Assembly (NCBI GenBank): GCA_024663395.1
Contig: JANFAH010000001.1
Span: 3,162,001 to 3,226,000 of the forward strand
Source: Pisolithus tinctorius
Lineage: Eukaryota > Basidiomycota > Agaricomycetes > Boletales > Pisolithaceae
Reading direction: 5' to 3'
DNA: 64,000 nucleotides
Shown: piece by piece, positions 38,682-50,351 of the stretch
How positions within the stretch are numbered: position 1 is the first letter of the stretch
Layout: every line of letters begins with the position of its first letter
Made by a program: the position numbers and the translations under genes
Notes under the pieces: generated by a model
What the model was told of the DNA's origin: nothing
What the model saw: the letters and a program-made list of their open reading frames with translations, nothing else
Database searches by the model: none

Positions 38682-39651
38682 CAAATAACTTCGGTGCCTC
38701 AGCTTACAGGGTCTCGTATTGAAGGTGTTGACTAATCTCTATCCACATACTCAATGTGTCTATTTGATGCTGTGAATAATTGCTGCAATTGGCATTGTAT
38801 TCCCTACTCCCTGCCCTTGAGCTGATTCTGCAGTGGAACGGTTGTATTGGTATTTGGGGTACTGTCGCATTTGCGACCGATACTGCAAACCAATGCCGTT
38901 CGTGAGCATGCTATATGTAGACCCTTGCAAGCGGGTTATGGCCGATTAATATTATGCCTGTGGGTGGCGCTCAATCAGTGCGACCAGGCACTGATCGCAC
39001 CGATACACCCATCACAGCGGCGAACTGAGGCATAAGATGACACTGTAGCCCAAGGTTTGATTTGGTCACCATCTTCACACAGCCTCGATGTACCTGTCAA
39101 TGTCTGTTCAGCATGAGCCACCGCGTTTGCCTGTCAGTGGCCTAATCAGCCGCGGCCTCATCTGGATCATTTGATCGCTGGTAAAAACCGGAGGGAAAAC
39201 CATATTTTATGTCTCGGGCAACAGACGCAGTACGAAGACAACGTTATGAAGACTAACTACCATGTCTAGTAGGTATCCCATCTCTTTTCAAGCGACGACG
39301 GATGGGAAGAGAGCTGTATATGGACGATGTTGATAATGTATCAAGGTAATGCAGCGCTATAGTTTTGGCGCAATTGACAAGGCTAGTGGTCATTTCCAGG
39401 GCATTAGAGGCGGGTGGATAGCCCGCGTAACGATAGCAAAGGCTATCCACAGGTGATCGATTGATCGGACACACCAGTACCGCTAACCGCTGGGAGGGAA
39501 AATCACCACTTCAATAAAATGGCACTGCCTCTTCACATGGTGGGCTATCCTCCTGAGCCTGTAAGCATCCGGTGCATATATATGGTTGACACCTGGAACC
39601 CGGGTGATCATCCACTCCCGTCTTCCTGTTTCCCGACCTCCCTTTTGTACT
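38682..39651. other. intergenic stretch
   Basis: 970 bp, no gene recognised. A TATATAT at 39577-39583 lies 69 bp before the GH3-family start and is a plausible TATA box. Confidence 0.45.
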
Positions 39652-41802
39652 ATGCCTCGTTCCAAGATTCCCGAACCCATCCAAGTCCTGTCTCCCGAAC
39701 TCCTTGACAAACTCAAGGAGCGGACTGAGGGTACACTGCTTGACCTCATCAAGAAGAACAAGGATACTCGTTATGTCGCCGAGTCTCCCGTGTTCGGTGG
39801 TTTCCGCAGTGCACTAGAGCACCTCAGCAAGGACGAGGGCAATGATGAGGTTCGGGACGATACGCTCCTGGAGAGCTATCGCTCTGCCATTCCTTTGACC
39901 ACTTACGACTCTTATGAACCATTCATCAAGAAATTCCTTGAGCGCAACTGCCAGGAGGACGATGTGCGGGACATGTTCTCCCCTGGCTTACCATATTTTG
40001 TAGCCGTTTCAAGCTCGACCACTAGCACCAAGCCTAAGTACTTCGCCAAGTACAAACACCCACCGGGGAGCTCGTATGAGACCGTGGATAGGGGTGCAAA
40101 TCCCGTCTCCGACACTGGGGGGAAGAATTGCATCGTTTATTCCCTCAATTACCGACAGCTGGTGTCCGTGCTGAATGGGGATGGGGACGCGGTGAAGAAA
40201 TTACCCGTTACGCTGATGTCGTCTGGTTCGATCCGCATGCAGAATGGCATCGACGTGGAGAAGGACGCTTTGGCGCTTCAGTACACTGGTACGTGTCGTG
40301 CTCTGATTTTGCGACCTGGGGCCATGACATACACATATGCATTAGCACCCCGTGCCACGTCTCCCATCGCTGTCAGCTTCATTTCTAAATATCGATCGTT
40401 CTTGCTCATGCACGCGCTCTTCGCGTTGGCCGATACCAAAGTTGAGACAATTAACACACTCTTTGGAACTATCTTTGTCGATATGATTCGCTACATGGAA
40501 GAAGAGTGGGACAACCTTCTCAAACATATCGAGACTGGTGAACTCCCGGATTGGGAGGGAACTGACCATGTCCGGCAATGGCTCGTGGTATGTACTTGGT
40601 CTCTTTTATATTCCGAGACTGGTCCCGCTGAGACCGTTCTGTTCAGCTGAAATTCCATGCGTCTCCAGAGCGTGCGGCCGAACTTCGTGCGATTGGTAAA
40701 GCGATCCAGGAACCTGGTTGGCTGGTGAAAGTATGGCCCATGCTCAAAGTCGTCATTGGTATAGCTAGTGGCGTCTACTCAGCCGTTATTCCGAAAGTCC
40801 GCCTTTCAGAGCTACCGTTTAGAGAAGTGCTGATTCCATGCTTCAGATACGGCATTACGTGGGTCCAGATGTGCAACTACGCAGCCTCGGGTTCACTGCC
40901 AGCGAAGCCTACGTCGGGACTGTTTACGACCCTGAAAACCTCAACCTTTACAAAGTGGCATGCGACGACGTTGTGGAATACCTCGATGTCTCGAAGGAGG
41001 AGACCGCATCTAATCTTGTAGCGCCTGTAAATTCCGCCACTTTCACGCGTTTTTCGAGTTTCTGATTAGAATCCAGTGGCAAGTCCAACCCGGGCACAAA
41101 TACGAAGTTGTTTTAACCAATCGCGACGGGATGTGGCGTTACCGTCTTGGAGACGTCATTGAAATTGAAGGTTTTGATCCCAGTGACGGCGCTCCAGTAG
41201 TGCGTTATGTAGAGCGCAGAAAGTGAGGATCAGTAGACGTGTGTGCGCGGCATGGCTAACTAATTATAAATAGCGTTGCCCTCCGCTTGGGAGGCGCTAT
41301 GTTGTCCGAGGAACACCTTGCAAAGGCCATTCTTGCGGTCCAAGACAAACTTGGGCCTCTGACTGAATTCACGGTCGTAATGGACGACCGCAGTATAACC
41401 CGTCGCGTTGGGTATCTTGTTGAAACTCAAGGAGAACTCGGTACGTTCTCATTTACACATGCAAATATGAGCACCACTAAACTCAGCAAAGGCCGCGAAG
41501 CTGATGAGGCTCCTGACAAGCTCCTCCGTGAAATTTGTCGCTTGAACCCGCAGTTTCAATTTGGCCTTGACACGGAGGAGATGAAACCACCTACCATTCG
41601 TATCTTAAAGCCAGGGACATTCGCCGAGTACAGACGATGGAGGATCGAGGTGACGAACTCCGGCTCTGGACAGACAAAGGTGCCTGTTGTAATGTGGGAT
41701 CATGGAGCTCGGGAGTGGATATTAACGCGGATCGAGCGGGAAGTGGGTCATTCGATTCTCGTTGAATCGAAGAATCCTGGCCAGGTCACTGACAGCAAAT
41801 AA
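39652..41802 (+). CDS. GH3-family acyl-acid amido synthetase
   Basis: Adenylating enzyme of the ANL superfamily. Plant GH3 proteins conjugate auxin or jasmonate to amino acids; the fungal substrate is unknown. It begins MPRSKIPEPIQVLSPELLDK. ATP-binding motif 1 appears as SSSTTSTKPKYF. A long first exon is followed by LKFHASPERAAELRAIGKAI, then IRHYVGPDVQLRSLGFTASE (motif 2 as TASEAYVG), WQVQPGHKYEVVLTNRDGMW and YRLGDVIEIEG (motif 3). The C-terminal lid domain contains LRLGGAMLSEEHLAKAILAV and LLREICRLNPQFQFGLDTEE. Six or so exons, all joinable in frame, and no lesion. Roughly 640 residues is normal for GH3. Confidence 0.88.
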
Positions 41803-42011
41803 TGGGAAGGTATTGTAATGGTCCCCCCGAGGGTTAGTCCAGTATACCACTTGTTTCAGTGGCGAGTTCGCCGGAGACCATGCTGCAGAATTCCTTTACA
41901 TTATAAAGATCATGTCGATTTGTGATACGTTGAGAGTCAATCTGCCTTAGAAGAGAAATGAAAGCTAAAAAGAACTTGTATTCCGCAAGGTAGCTGAAAA
42001 CTCGGCCATGA

Positions 42012-43071
42012 CTAGTGTCGATTTTCAGGCATTCTAGCCAACTGCGACTTGCTCCGATTCCGTGGCCGACGCTTCGAGTACCACTCCCATGCGAGACGGA
42101 CGATCTCACCGTCGGCATCATATGGTGTTGGGATTTCGCTGTATCCAGGACGAGCGGTTGGATGACGGACGTAGACGGCTGAACAGGTGGGGAAGGAAAC
42201 TTCGGCATACGCGGGGAGGAAGATGAATGGAGAAGCATAGGGTGGGAGATTGAAAGGTGTCAGTTTCTCGGTGGGGCTTTCTTCAGCGGCGGGTTCAGGA
42301 GAGTGGGGCGGTGATTTTTCTGTAGCATCTGCAGTATTATTATCCGTATTTTGCGCGCTGGCGACGCCGTCCTTCTCGTTCGTAGGCTCCTGAAGGAATG
42401 AAATACGTGCAGGGTCCACTGACACCATATCACCCGGCGCGAGGCGGGTGTTGGCATTCGTGTGCTGAAGGGTACGAATGAGGTAAAGAAAATGAAGACC
42501 TGCGAAAGTCGAATAACATACCTTCCTACCATTAAGAAGGACGTGACCGTGAATGACCAGCCGCCTTGCCTCGTAAACGCTATGTGCAAAGCAACACCTG
42601 AAAATAAAGACGTCTATCCTCCTTTCTACCTCAGCCATCATCAGACTTCCAACTGGAGCAAGTCCCTTCCTGTCTTCTTCCTCTTTTCTTCGGATTGCCC
42701 TTTCTAACTGCTCATTGCGCCCAGCATAGTCATCCAAAGCCAGCGTGTCGGCAACGGGCACACGGTTGCGAGGTCGAACGTCAGGAAGAGTAGCGGGCAA
42801 ATACCAACGTTTGAATATCTTCTCGTTGATGAAGTCACCATGGTAGGCTCGCATGAGAGCTTTTGCTGTCCAACGCTGTTGGAAGAGCGACTTGCTGGTG
42901 TTGTTGAAAGTGATGACTTTGTTACCAACGGAGCGTTGCCAGAGATTGAAAAGATTCCTGACAGACCAGCTCTGCGACCACGGTTAGAATGCACGCGTTG
43001 CGAAGACGGCAAACTGAACGGACCATCCGAGGCAAAGCCCTCCGGAGTGCGAACACATTTGCGTCCCTCAT
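42012..43071 (-). CDS. NAM9: mitochondrial small-subunit ribosomal protein uS4m
   Basis: rRNA-binding protein of the mitochondrial 37S subunit. The first exon MRDANVFALRRALPRM splices in frame to SWSVRNLFNLWQRSVGN, then LMRAYHGDFINEKIFKRWYL, PATLPDVRPRN and a helical linker. The S4 domain reads RRIDVFIFRCCFAHSVYEAR, RLVIHGHVLLNGRK and, after an intron, HTNANTRLAPGDMVSVDPAR. An acidic, Pro/Ser-rich insert (about 42280-42400) precedes the conserved C-terminal block AYAEVSFPTCSAVYVRHPTA, ARPGYSEIPTPYDADGEIVR and LAWEWYSKRRPR. The basic, acid-poor N terminus fits mitochondrial import. About four exons. Confidence 0.9.
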
Positions 43072-43283
43072 GACGATACTGGGTGAGGACCGAAGGAAAT
43101 AAGTAACGACGGGCTGCACTTGGTAGGCAGAGAGAATAAATACCGTAGCCAAAAGACACGACAAGGTCTGACTTCCGGTGTAGCTGGTGGGGTCCTTGGC
43201 AGTATTAGTGTCGTCTGAGAAAGACGCGTCTGGTAGTTCTTATTTGCAACAACAAGCCATCCACAGGCTATCCTTGCAACAAC

Positions 43284-46200
43284 ATGGACCCTTACACCCC
43301 ACGGACGCGTCCAGGAGCACGCAAAAAGAATATAACACTATCTGCAAAGGAATATACTAAAGTAATGACCGGACGCTCAGTTGACCACCGTCGTGCCAAG
43401 TGGCTTACATCACGTAGATCACAGGGACAATCGCGTCCGTCCGCAGAAACCGACATTTCAACGACGATATCGATGAGGACCTCGATGGGCCTGTTCACAC
43501 AGTCCGTGGAAGCCGTAGAAGCAGTACGTATTGAACCTTCCCAAGTGTAGTCTGTCGTGTTTACGATGCAGCGCAGGCCAAGAACCATCCTTCATAGCCG
43601 AAACCTCCTTCGTTCGTGCACCACTGAATTCTCGCGTTGGAACAACCAGTTTCAGTCCGAAGAACAAGGGAAAGGGTAAGGAGGACTTGCTGGATCACCT
43701 CCCTCTTGATGTACAGGAGGCTTTAATCCTGGAAGACCTGCTTTTCGTGTTGATGGTGGGTTCTAGTCTCAGTTGTGATTAGGAAGGCCGACTCGAACAA
43801 TGCAGGGTATCGAAGGAGTGCACATAACTTATCATCCAGATTATTCTCCAGAGGATGACGATCCGCTACAAGGGATCCGTTTTGCGATTGCGTCCCCCTT
43901 AGGCGAGTCTGCTCAGCTTCATCATTAATGCATATCTCCGCGACTTCCACCATGTTTCGAGGTGTCTGTTTCGATTTTTTCACGCCAATAGCGGTTGCAG
44001 CCTCGTTTCTCTGCATAGTTATCATTCTCTCTTCTGTTGCTCATCTATCTAATCAGCGCCCGACAGACCCTTCCATACGTGACTTGGCGGAACGTGTATT
44101 ACCACTTGCCACCTACTACACAGCCATATCGGCCTTCGTTGAAAGTAGGAGTCACCTAGAATTTGGCCTCGTCAATCACGCTCTCTGTGCAGCAATACGT
44201 GATATGTTAAAGGTTCGCCTCACTACTACTCACAGTACAGGCCTCTTATATTTCACCAGGAGTATCAGACCCTTCTATCGCAGCTCGAACATGCCTTCAA
44301 CACCTCTCCGCTATTCACGCTCCAGAAATTGTGGTTCTATGTGCACCCAACCGTTCATACACTCTCTTTGATATACAAGCTTGTTCTTGAATTGGCAACG
44401 ATGGACGATGATGACGGTTCCTCGATCTCATCGGCATCTTCTGATCCAGAACAAGCAGCGCGAGATGAAGCTCTTGGGTTGGGTGGAGCTAAACTCAAGG
44501 CTGTTCTTTCGGAGATAACTAAATCTTCGACGAGTGCTGCCATCCCTGTTAAAGGAGGAGAGGTATTAACAGCGATATACGAACGTATGCAGGGGATGTC
44601 AGGAGATCCGACGGCACGCAAGGTGTATGGAACACTGATGAGCGCGGCAGGTGCACCTTACGTGGAGATGTTGCGGGAGTGGGCGACAACAGGGAGATTA
44701 CACGATCCTTATGAAGAACTGTGTGTCAAAGAGAGTAAGTTTATTAGTAAGGGGATCCTCGAAGTGGACTACACGGATGAATACTGGGAGCGACGCTATA
44801 CTGTCAGTACAATCGCAATTAGTATGCAGCACGAACTGATTCTGTATTGGTTGTTTAGCTGCGTGATGGTTCAACGCTGTCATCAAAACAGCAGCATGCA
44901 GGAGTGCCACTGCCCAGGACTCCGGGGGGCAGACTGCCCGGTGGAGCATGCATACCGCCGATGCTCGAAGGATGGAAGCACAAAGTCCTATTATCGGGAA
45001 AATATTTAAACGTTATTCGGGAATGTGGTATTGAAGTACAGAGTATTCAACCTCGGCGAGATCAAGAACAGTTTTCCATGGACGACGAAAAGTGAGCGAG
45101 TTTGGTTGTTCGCATGGAATTATTTTAACGTGGCAATCGTCTTAGGCTGTATAAATTCGTCGAAGATGCGTACACCCATGCAAACCGCACGCTACTGCGT
45201 CTTCTCCTACAAGATCAACAGCTGGTTCCACGTCTACGCTCCCTTAAACGCTACTTCTTCCTCTCGCAAGCGTCATTCCTCACGCACCTTCTCGACTTAG
45301 CCCACACGGAGTTGAAGAAGCCTGCTAAATCAGCAAGTATAGTGAAATTGCAAAGTCTATTAGACCTCTCGCTCAGCAGCGAGGACGCTTCCTTCCGTGA
45401 AGATGTCAAGGTTACCATGGCTAATACAGGCTTATATGAGTGGCTGCTGAAGGTTATCAGCGTGAGTGGGATAATAGGCGGTGAAGGGGGCGAGGGAAAC
45501 CACGACACAGCCGCCACCGAGGAGCCCAAAAAAGACAGAGACAAAGACAAGGATGAAAAGAAGGCATTATTAGGTGAGTTCAGCGTTAGTCAGGTTTTCC
45601 CATCTCTGATCCACATTGCAGCTATCGATGCTCTTGCACTTGATTATACAGTAAAGTTCCCGCTTTCTCTCGTTATTTCTCGAAAAACCATTTTACGTTA
45701 TCAACTGCTTTTCCGCTTCCTGCTTCACCTCAAGCATGTGGAGCAGTCTCTTGCGTCCATGTGGATAGAGCAGAAGACGACACCCTGGCGCCAACCCGTA
45801 CCCAATCACCCGGAATTTGAACAATGGCGATTACGCGTTACTCTTCTCCGCACGCGGATGCTTTCATTCATTCAGCAGATTCTCGCGTTCGTGACGTTCG
45901 AGGTGCTCGAGCCAAACTGGCGCTCGTTGGAAGTTAAGCTGTCCAAAGTCACAACGGTAGACCAACTACTGCGAGATCATGTCGACTTCCTGGACACCTG
46001 CCTGAAGGAGTGCATGCTCACAAGCGCAAAGCTACTCAGGGTGAGTTGACATCAGCATACGTGGACTCATATCATAGATTGAATTAATCCGCGCTGGAAA
46101 ATACCAGGCGTACTCACGGTTAATTGTAACCTGCTCGACATTCGCACTCTATTCCTCTTCTTTCACCAAGTCCGCCAATCAGGCCCTTGCCGCAGCTGAG

Positions 46201-46496
46201 GCGGGCGACGGAGATCAGGCAATGAACAAGCGCTGGGAATTTCTGAAGAAGTTTGAGTCGAACTTTAACCATTGGTTTGTACAGCAAATTGTCTCTTCTG
46301 TCTGATGCCTTTGCTGACCAACCGTGTTTCCATCCCGCAGGTTTAAGGTATGTACCAAGGGAGTCGTACACAGCTGGAGTATTTCTCATCCACCAATTCT
46401 CAGTTCCATCTGGACTGCGTGCAGTACTATGCATCGAGCGAGAACGTTACTCTATTGCCACTTGTAGTACGGCTGAGTGGTATTAAGACACTATAG
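43284..46496 (+). CDS. gamma-tubulin complex component 2 (Spc97 family)
   Basis: Forms the gamma-tubulin small complex at spindle pole bodies, which nucleates microtubules. It starts MDPYTPRTRPGARKK. The GRIP1 part includes GIEGVHITYHPDYSPEDD, IRDLAERVLPLATYYTAISA and FTLQKLWFYVHPTVHTLSLI. The middle reads YVEMLREWATTGRLHDPYEE, DYTDEYWERRYT, PPMLEGWKHKVLLSGKYLNV and IRECG. GRIP2, which binds gamma-tubulin, reads LLRLLLQDQQLVPRLRSLKR, FFLSQASFLTHLLD, LALDYTVKFPLSLVISRKTI and YQLLFRFLLHLKHVE. It ends SSENVTLLPLVVRLSGIKTL. A Lys/Asp/Glu-rich insert (about 45515-45570) lies in GRIP2. A 7 nt exon (46341-46347) supplies the residues FK of NHWFKFHLDC. N-terminal exons near 43400-43900 are only partly resolved. 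Confidence 0.88.
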
Positions 46497-48227
46497 CCAT
46501 CGTATTTCCAGAGCCCGGTGTACCTCTTGTCACACTCATGATGTTGCCAGATATTTTCGGTTTCACTAACTAATCCCATCGGACTGTGCCAGCAAGCCAG
46601 AGTAATTTCGTAACTCAAACATCGAAATGCGTATTGGTAAATTCGGTGCTTTAGAATTCTCATACGTCCTCGCAGATGCGAAACTCAGGACCTACAAGGA
46701 TTCCTTGCTATAGTGACGTTGGAAACGCTAACTGTTTGCTTTATGCTGCCCTCCCGAAACTACCTGAAGGTATGGGAACCTGGTTTTCCCCTCTTTACAA
46801 TAAGTCAAAAATTGCACTATGCTGACCTTGATGACAACGTCCGTTTCAACGCTAGCCGTCGAGTATTATTTCCTTCGCCTACCTTGATGCTGACACGACC
46901 CCTGGAAGAAGCGTACACTCGCCACACCATATCTCTTTCATTCTCCGGGAGCTGTCAACATTTCGCCCAACTAAGTGCGTTCGCGATGCTCCCTGAACCT
47001 CTCACGCTTAGGGGCTTTCGGTAACGTTGTCATGCGTCAAATCTTCTAGGCAGCCCAGTACCAGTAAGTGTCAGGTTCGGATGTGGATGTGTTCGTCGGA
47101 AAGTAGGAAAGACTTGGGCGGCCTCAGGTTACGACCTGTCACGACTACAAGCACAGTAAGCCTCAACTTATCGGTATACACTTGGCAACAAGTAACAAGG
47201 GAACTGTGTTATGACCTGATACGGCGAACCTCCCAATTGCCGAAAGCATACCCCTCGACGACAGTTCGAGTCCATGTGATACGAACGAGTTCTTCATACG
47301 GGTATGTGCTTTTTGAAACGTGCAATGGTACTACCAGCTTCCAGGCACTAGATACACACTACATAGATACTCATCGTGAGTACACGACAGTCCAACCTTT
47401 TGGTGACGCATGAAGAACGTTGGAACAGAAGTAGACCTGCCGTCGCGGTAACGTGAATCATGCTTATTCCGGGTCTAGGGCACGCATCTTCCGTACTCGA
47501 CAGCTAACTATTTATACAATGCTTGCTATTGTGTCCGGGGAGCGTAAGGCTCTTATCTGTCCTGGATAACCTTGTGATGTTCAGACCGCTGTAATGTGTC
47601 CAAGTGCTGGCACCGTAGCATTGGTCGCTTTTTCAAAGTTTACCAATTATCGACGAAGTCAAATTGATTCATCCAATTATCACCACAAGATCTGAATTTT
47701 CTTAGCACACTCCTGCTGGCTATCCACGCTAGCGATGGCCCTGTACGTGTCTTCGTCAAATTGAACTCCGAGGATGTTCACTGAAGCGGTGGGTACTATC
47801 ATGACAGATCCCCATACATGCGCATGGCCGGAACATCATTGACACGAGGCATTTGAGGATTTATGTCGATTCCTTATGTAACTGGGCTGCCCATAACCAG
47901 AAGAAAAAAGTTCGAACAAGTACTTCGTACATCTAAGGTGGTAGTATGCGATAATACATCGTTGCGCGCATCGAGTAGATGTAAATATCCCGAGTCCACC
48001 TCTGCTTGTGATACACCTCAATACGGCCACATAACGGTTCCTTCCCCCCCCCCCCTTCTCTTAGCTTGGTATACGAAAAAGGTGAGGAAAAACGCCAGCG
48101 TTCTGAGAAAATTGTATCGCTACTCAGCGAGCTAACAGACAGATAGTTGAAAGGCGCCAAGCCTTTTGTTGAAGTCGCAAAAACACTTGTGCTCCACGAA
48201 AATCATCGAGACTTGCGTGCAGTCTAC
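46497..48227. other. gene-free stretch
   Basis: About 1.7 kb without a recognisable gene; small frames only. A run of twelve C lies near 48044-48056. The last 150-190 bp resemble the sequence downstream of the second ferric reductase (52370-52556), so the duplication that produced the reductase pair extends past the stop codon. Confidence 0.45.
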
Positions 48228-50351
48228 TACCACCCAAACACTCTGAACAAATGATCAGGATGACATCGCTACATATCAGAAAAACTCACTCTTCATGAAG
48301 TTCGATACCTCCGACCATTCTCTTTTGGTGCACATCAATATTTCTGACGGCAATCGCGACGTCTCTAGCGAGCGCTGGCGGGCCACAAACACCAACAAAG
48401 ACCCCCGTGGCACCTCCTCCGCTCTGCGTAGAGATGACCACATCGTTCAAGAATTTGGCAATCTTGGGACGGCCGGGGGTAAGAGTGATGCCAGGTGGGA
48501 GATACGTGGGTTGGAAGGACCCTTTCAATGCACGGGTATAGAACACCGAAACCCTAAGGCAAACCTCCGTTCTCTGCTCAATAAGCGAAGTAAACAACGC
48601 TATCATGGGAGTCAGGGAAGCTTCGAAGAACGCCAATATCAGTAACGGATATCGTGTGGGCTTAATGTGAGAAACCTACCGACGTCAGGAATGCTCCACA
48701 CGATATCAATAACCCGTACGCTGGTATCATTCCCAGACCGTACAAGCTCCTGCACCGCAGACAACGCGAATGTAATACCGATGCCACCTACAATGACAAG
48801 TGCACCAGAATAGCTAGACATGATCGTGTTACCAACACCTCCTAAGGAGGTATTGAGTAAAAGAGGTAGGAGCTCTTCTCAGGGATGACTCACCATACGG
48901 TCCTTCAATCATCACCCTCACAGCCTTGCCAACTTCACGACCCTGTTCGCCGTACCTTTTCGTTGCAGATAGTGCATATATCTTGGATGTCCACCTCCCT
49001 GTCTTCTTGCACATCAAGACCATTCCTTCTTCCGTCCTTTCAACATTTGCAATCGTGAAGGGGTGAACCTCGGTAAGGGCCAAGTAGTCCATGTCAGTTG
49101 AAAGAACACGCAGGCGAACATGTTGGCCAGCTCGCCAACCTGAATTGAGCGTTGGAATTTCAATCCTCGTGAGCCCTAATTCAGGAATAGGGCGCAGCAT
49201 GGCGGTAGTGATGCGTGTCTTCGCAATACGCATGAGGTGATCGACGCCGTAAAATACACATGCGGCTATGACGAACGGAATGCAGGCCAGTTGGTGGTAG
49301 CACGCCTATATGTGGCATGTAGGGGTGAGATATATAATTTCACGAATATAAGGACAGCAATGACCCACGGCGATCAAAAAAATGAACAATCCAAGCACAT
49401 GTGTCACGATAAAAAGATTGTAGGACTTTGATCTGACGAATTGAGTGGATCCGATTCCGAGGAGATCGAAACAGGCGAGCGCAACGAAACCCCAACGGAT
49501 GAACGGTTTGGTCAATTCAGTAGATAATTTCCCTGCAAGGGTCCATTTATAAACTAGAGGGGGATACTCTGTAGTCTGTGTTACTGACATACTGGTGACG
49601 TACCATAACCAAGCATATGGACATTGGCTCCGACGACAGCTAAGCGGCCGATGAAACGGTGCAGGAAATTGAGCTGTGAACAAACGAAGTCAACGCTATC
49701 GCGAGATGAGCGAGATGACCAGCTCACCTTCTCATATCCGACGCCGACTAGTGCACCGACTATGTTGTTTTTGGTTGCAAAAATGTATACAAAAGGTATT
49801 TGAGAAGCGATGACCCGACCAGCCCGCGAAGGATGAGAGAAAGGGTTTGATTTATAAAACGTGCAGTAGAGAACCATGACGGTATATCCGGCCATTAAAA
49901 GGACGTGTCCGACTGTATACCCTTCATGAACAGGGCGAGTTAAAACGCTTGTTACTGGGTGGACGAGCGATGAAAGCATGGGCATGTGCACCGGCCTTTC
50001 CGGATTACTCGTGTCTCTGAGGGTCTGCGTAGGTAGAGCCGGTAATGCACTGAAAGTAGTGTCACATCCTGCCGATCTGTCTTGTATATCGACAGCGGAT
50101 TTCTTGAAATCGGAATGCATCTGATTAGAGACGGAACTAGCGCTGATGCGAGGCTCGCGACGCAAAGCAACGTAGCGCAATATATGGCCGCGTAATCGCT
50201 CGGAGGGGTTCGCAAAGCGAGCAACCGCCCGGGGAGCGTTGAGCAAGGCGAAGATGGCGATGGTGATAGAAATGGCGATGTCGAGATGATACGTGAGAGT
50301 CACATCAAGGTCAGATGAGTTGCTTGGGGGTGCACTCTGTACCGAAGACAT
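48228..50351 (-). CDS. ferric reductase (FRE family), tandem copy 1
   Basis: Plasma-membrane flavocytochrome that reduces extracellular metal ions with NADPH. An N-terminal helix (YHLDIAISITIAIFALLNAP) and a long polar loop precede the heme-binding core: EGYTVGHVLLMAGYTVMVLY, IASQIPFVYIFATKNN, LNFLHRFIGRLAVVGANVHM and FVRSKSYNLFIVTHVLGLFI. The paired His residues are spaced about 13-14 apart on two helices. The cytosolic half has the FAD site HPFTIAN, MIEGPYG and the NADPH site VIVGGIGITFALSAVQELV. Near the end is GVCGPPALARDV, and the protein finishes HEEVFGW after a short last intron. About nine exons; no stop or shift was seen. Closely similar to the gene at 52557-54715 on the same strand. 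Confidence 0.9.
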
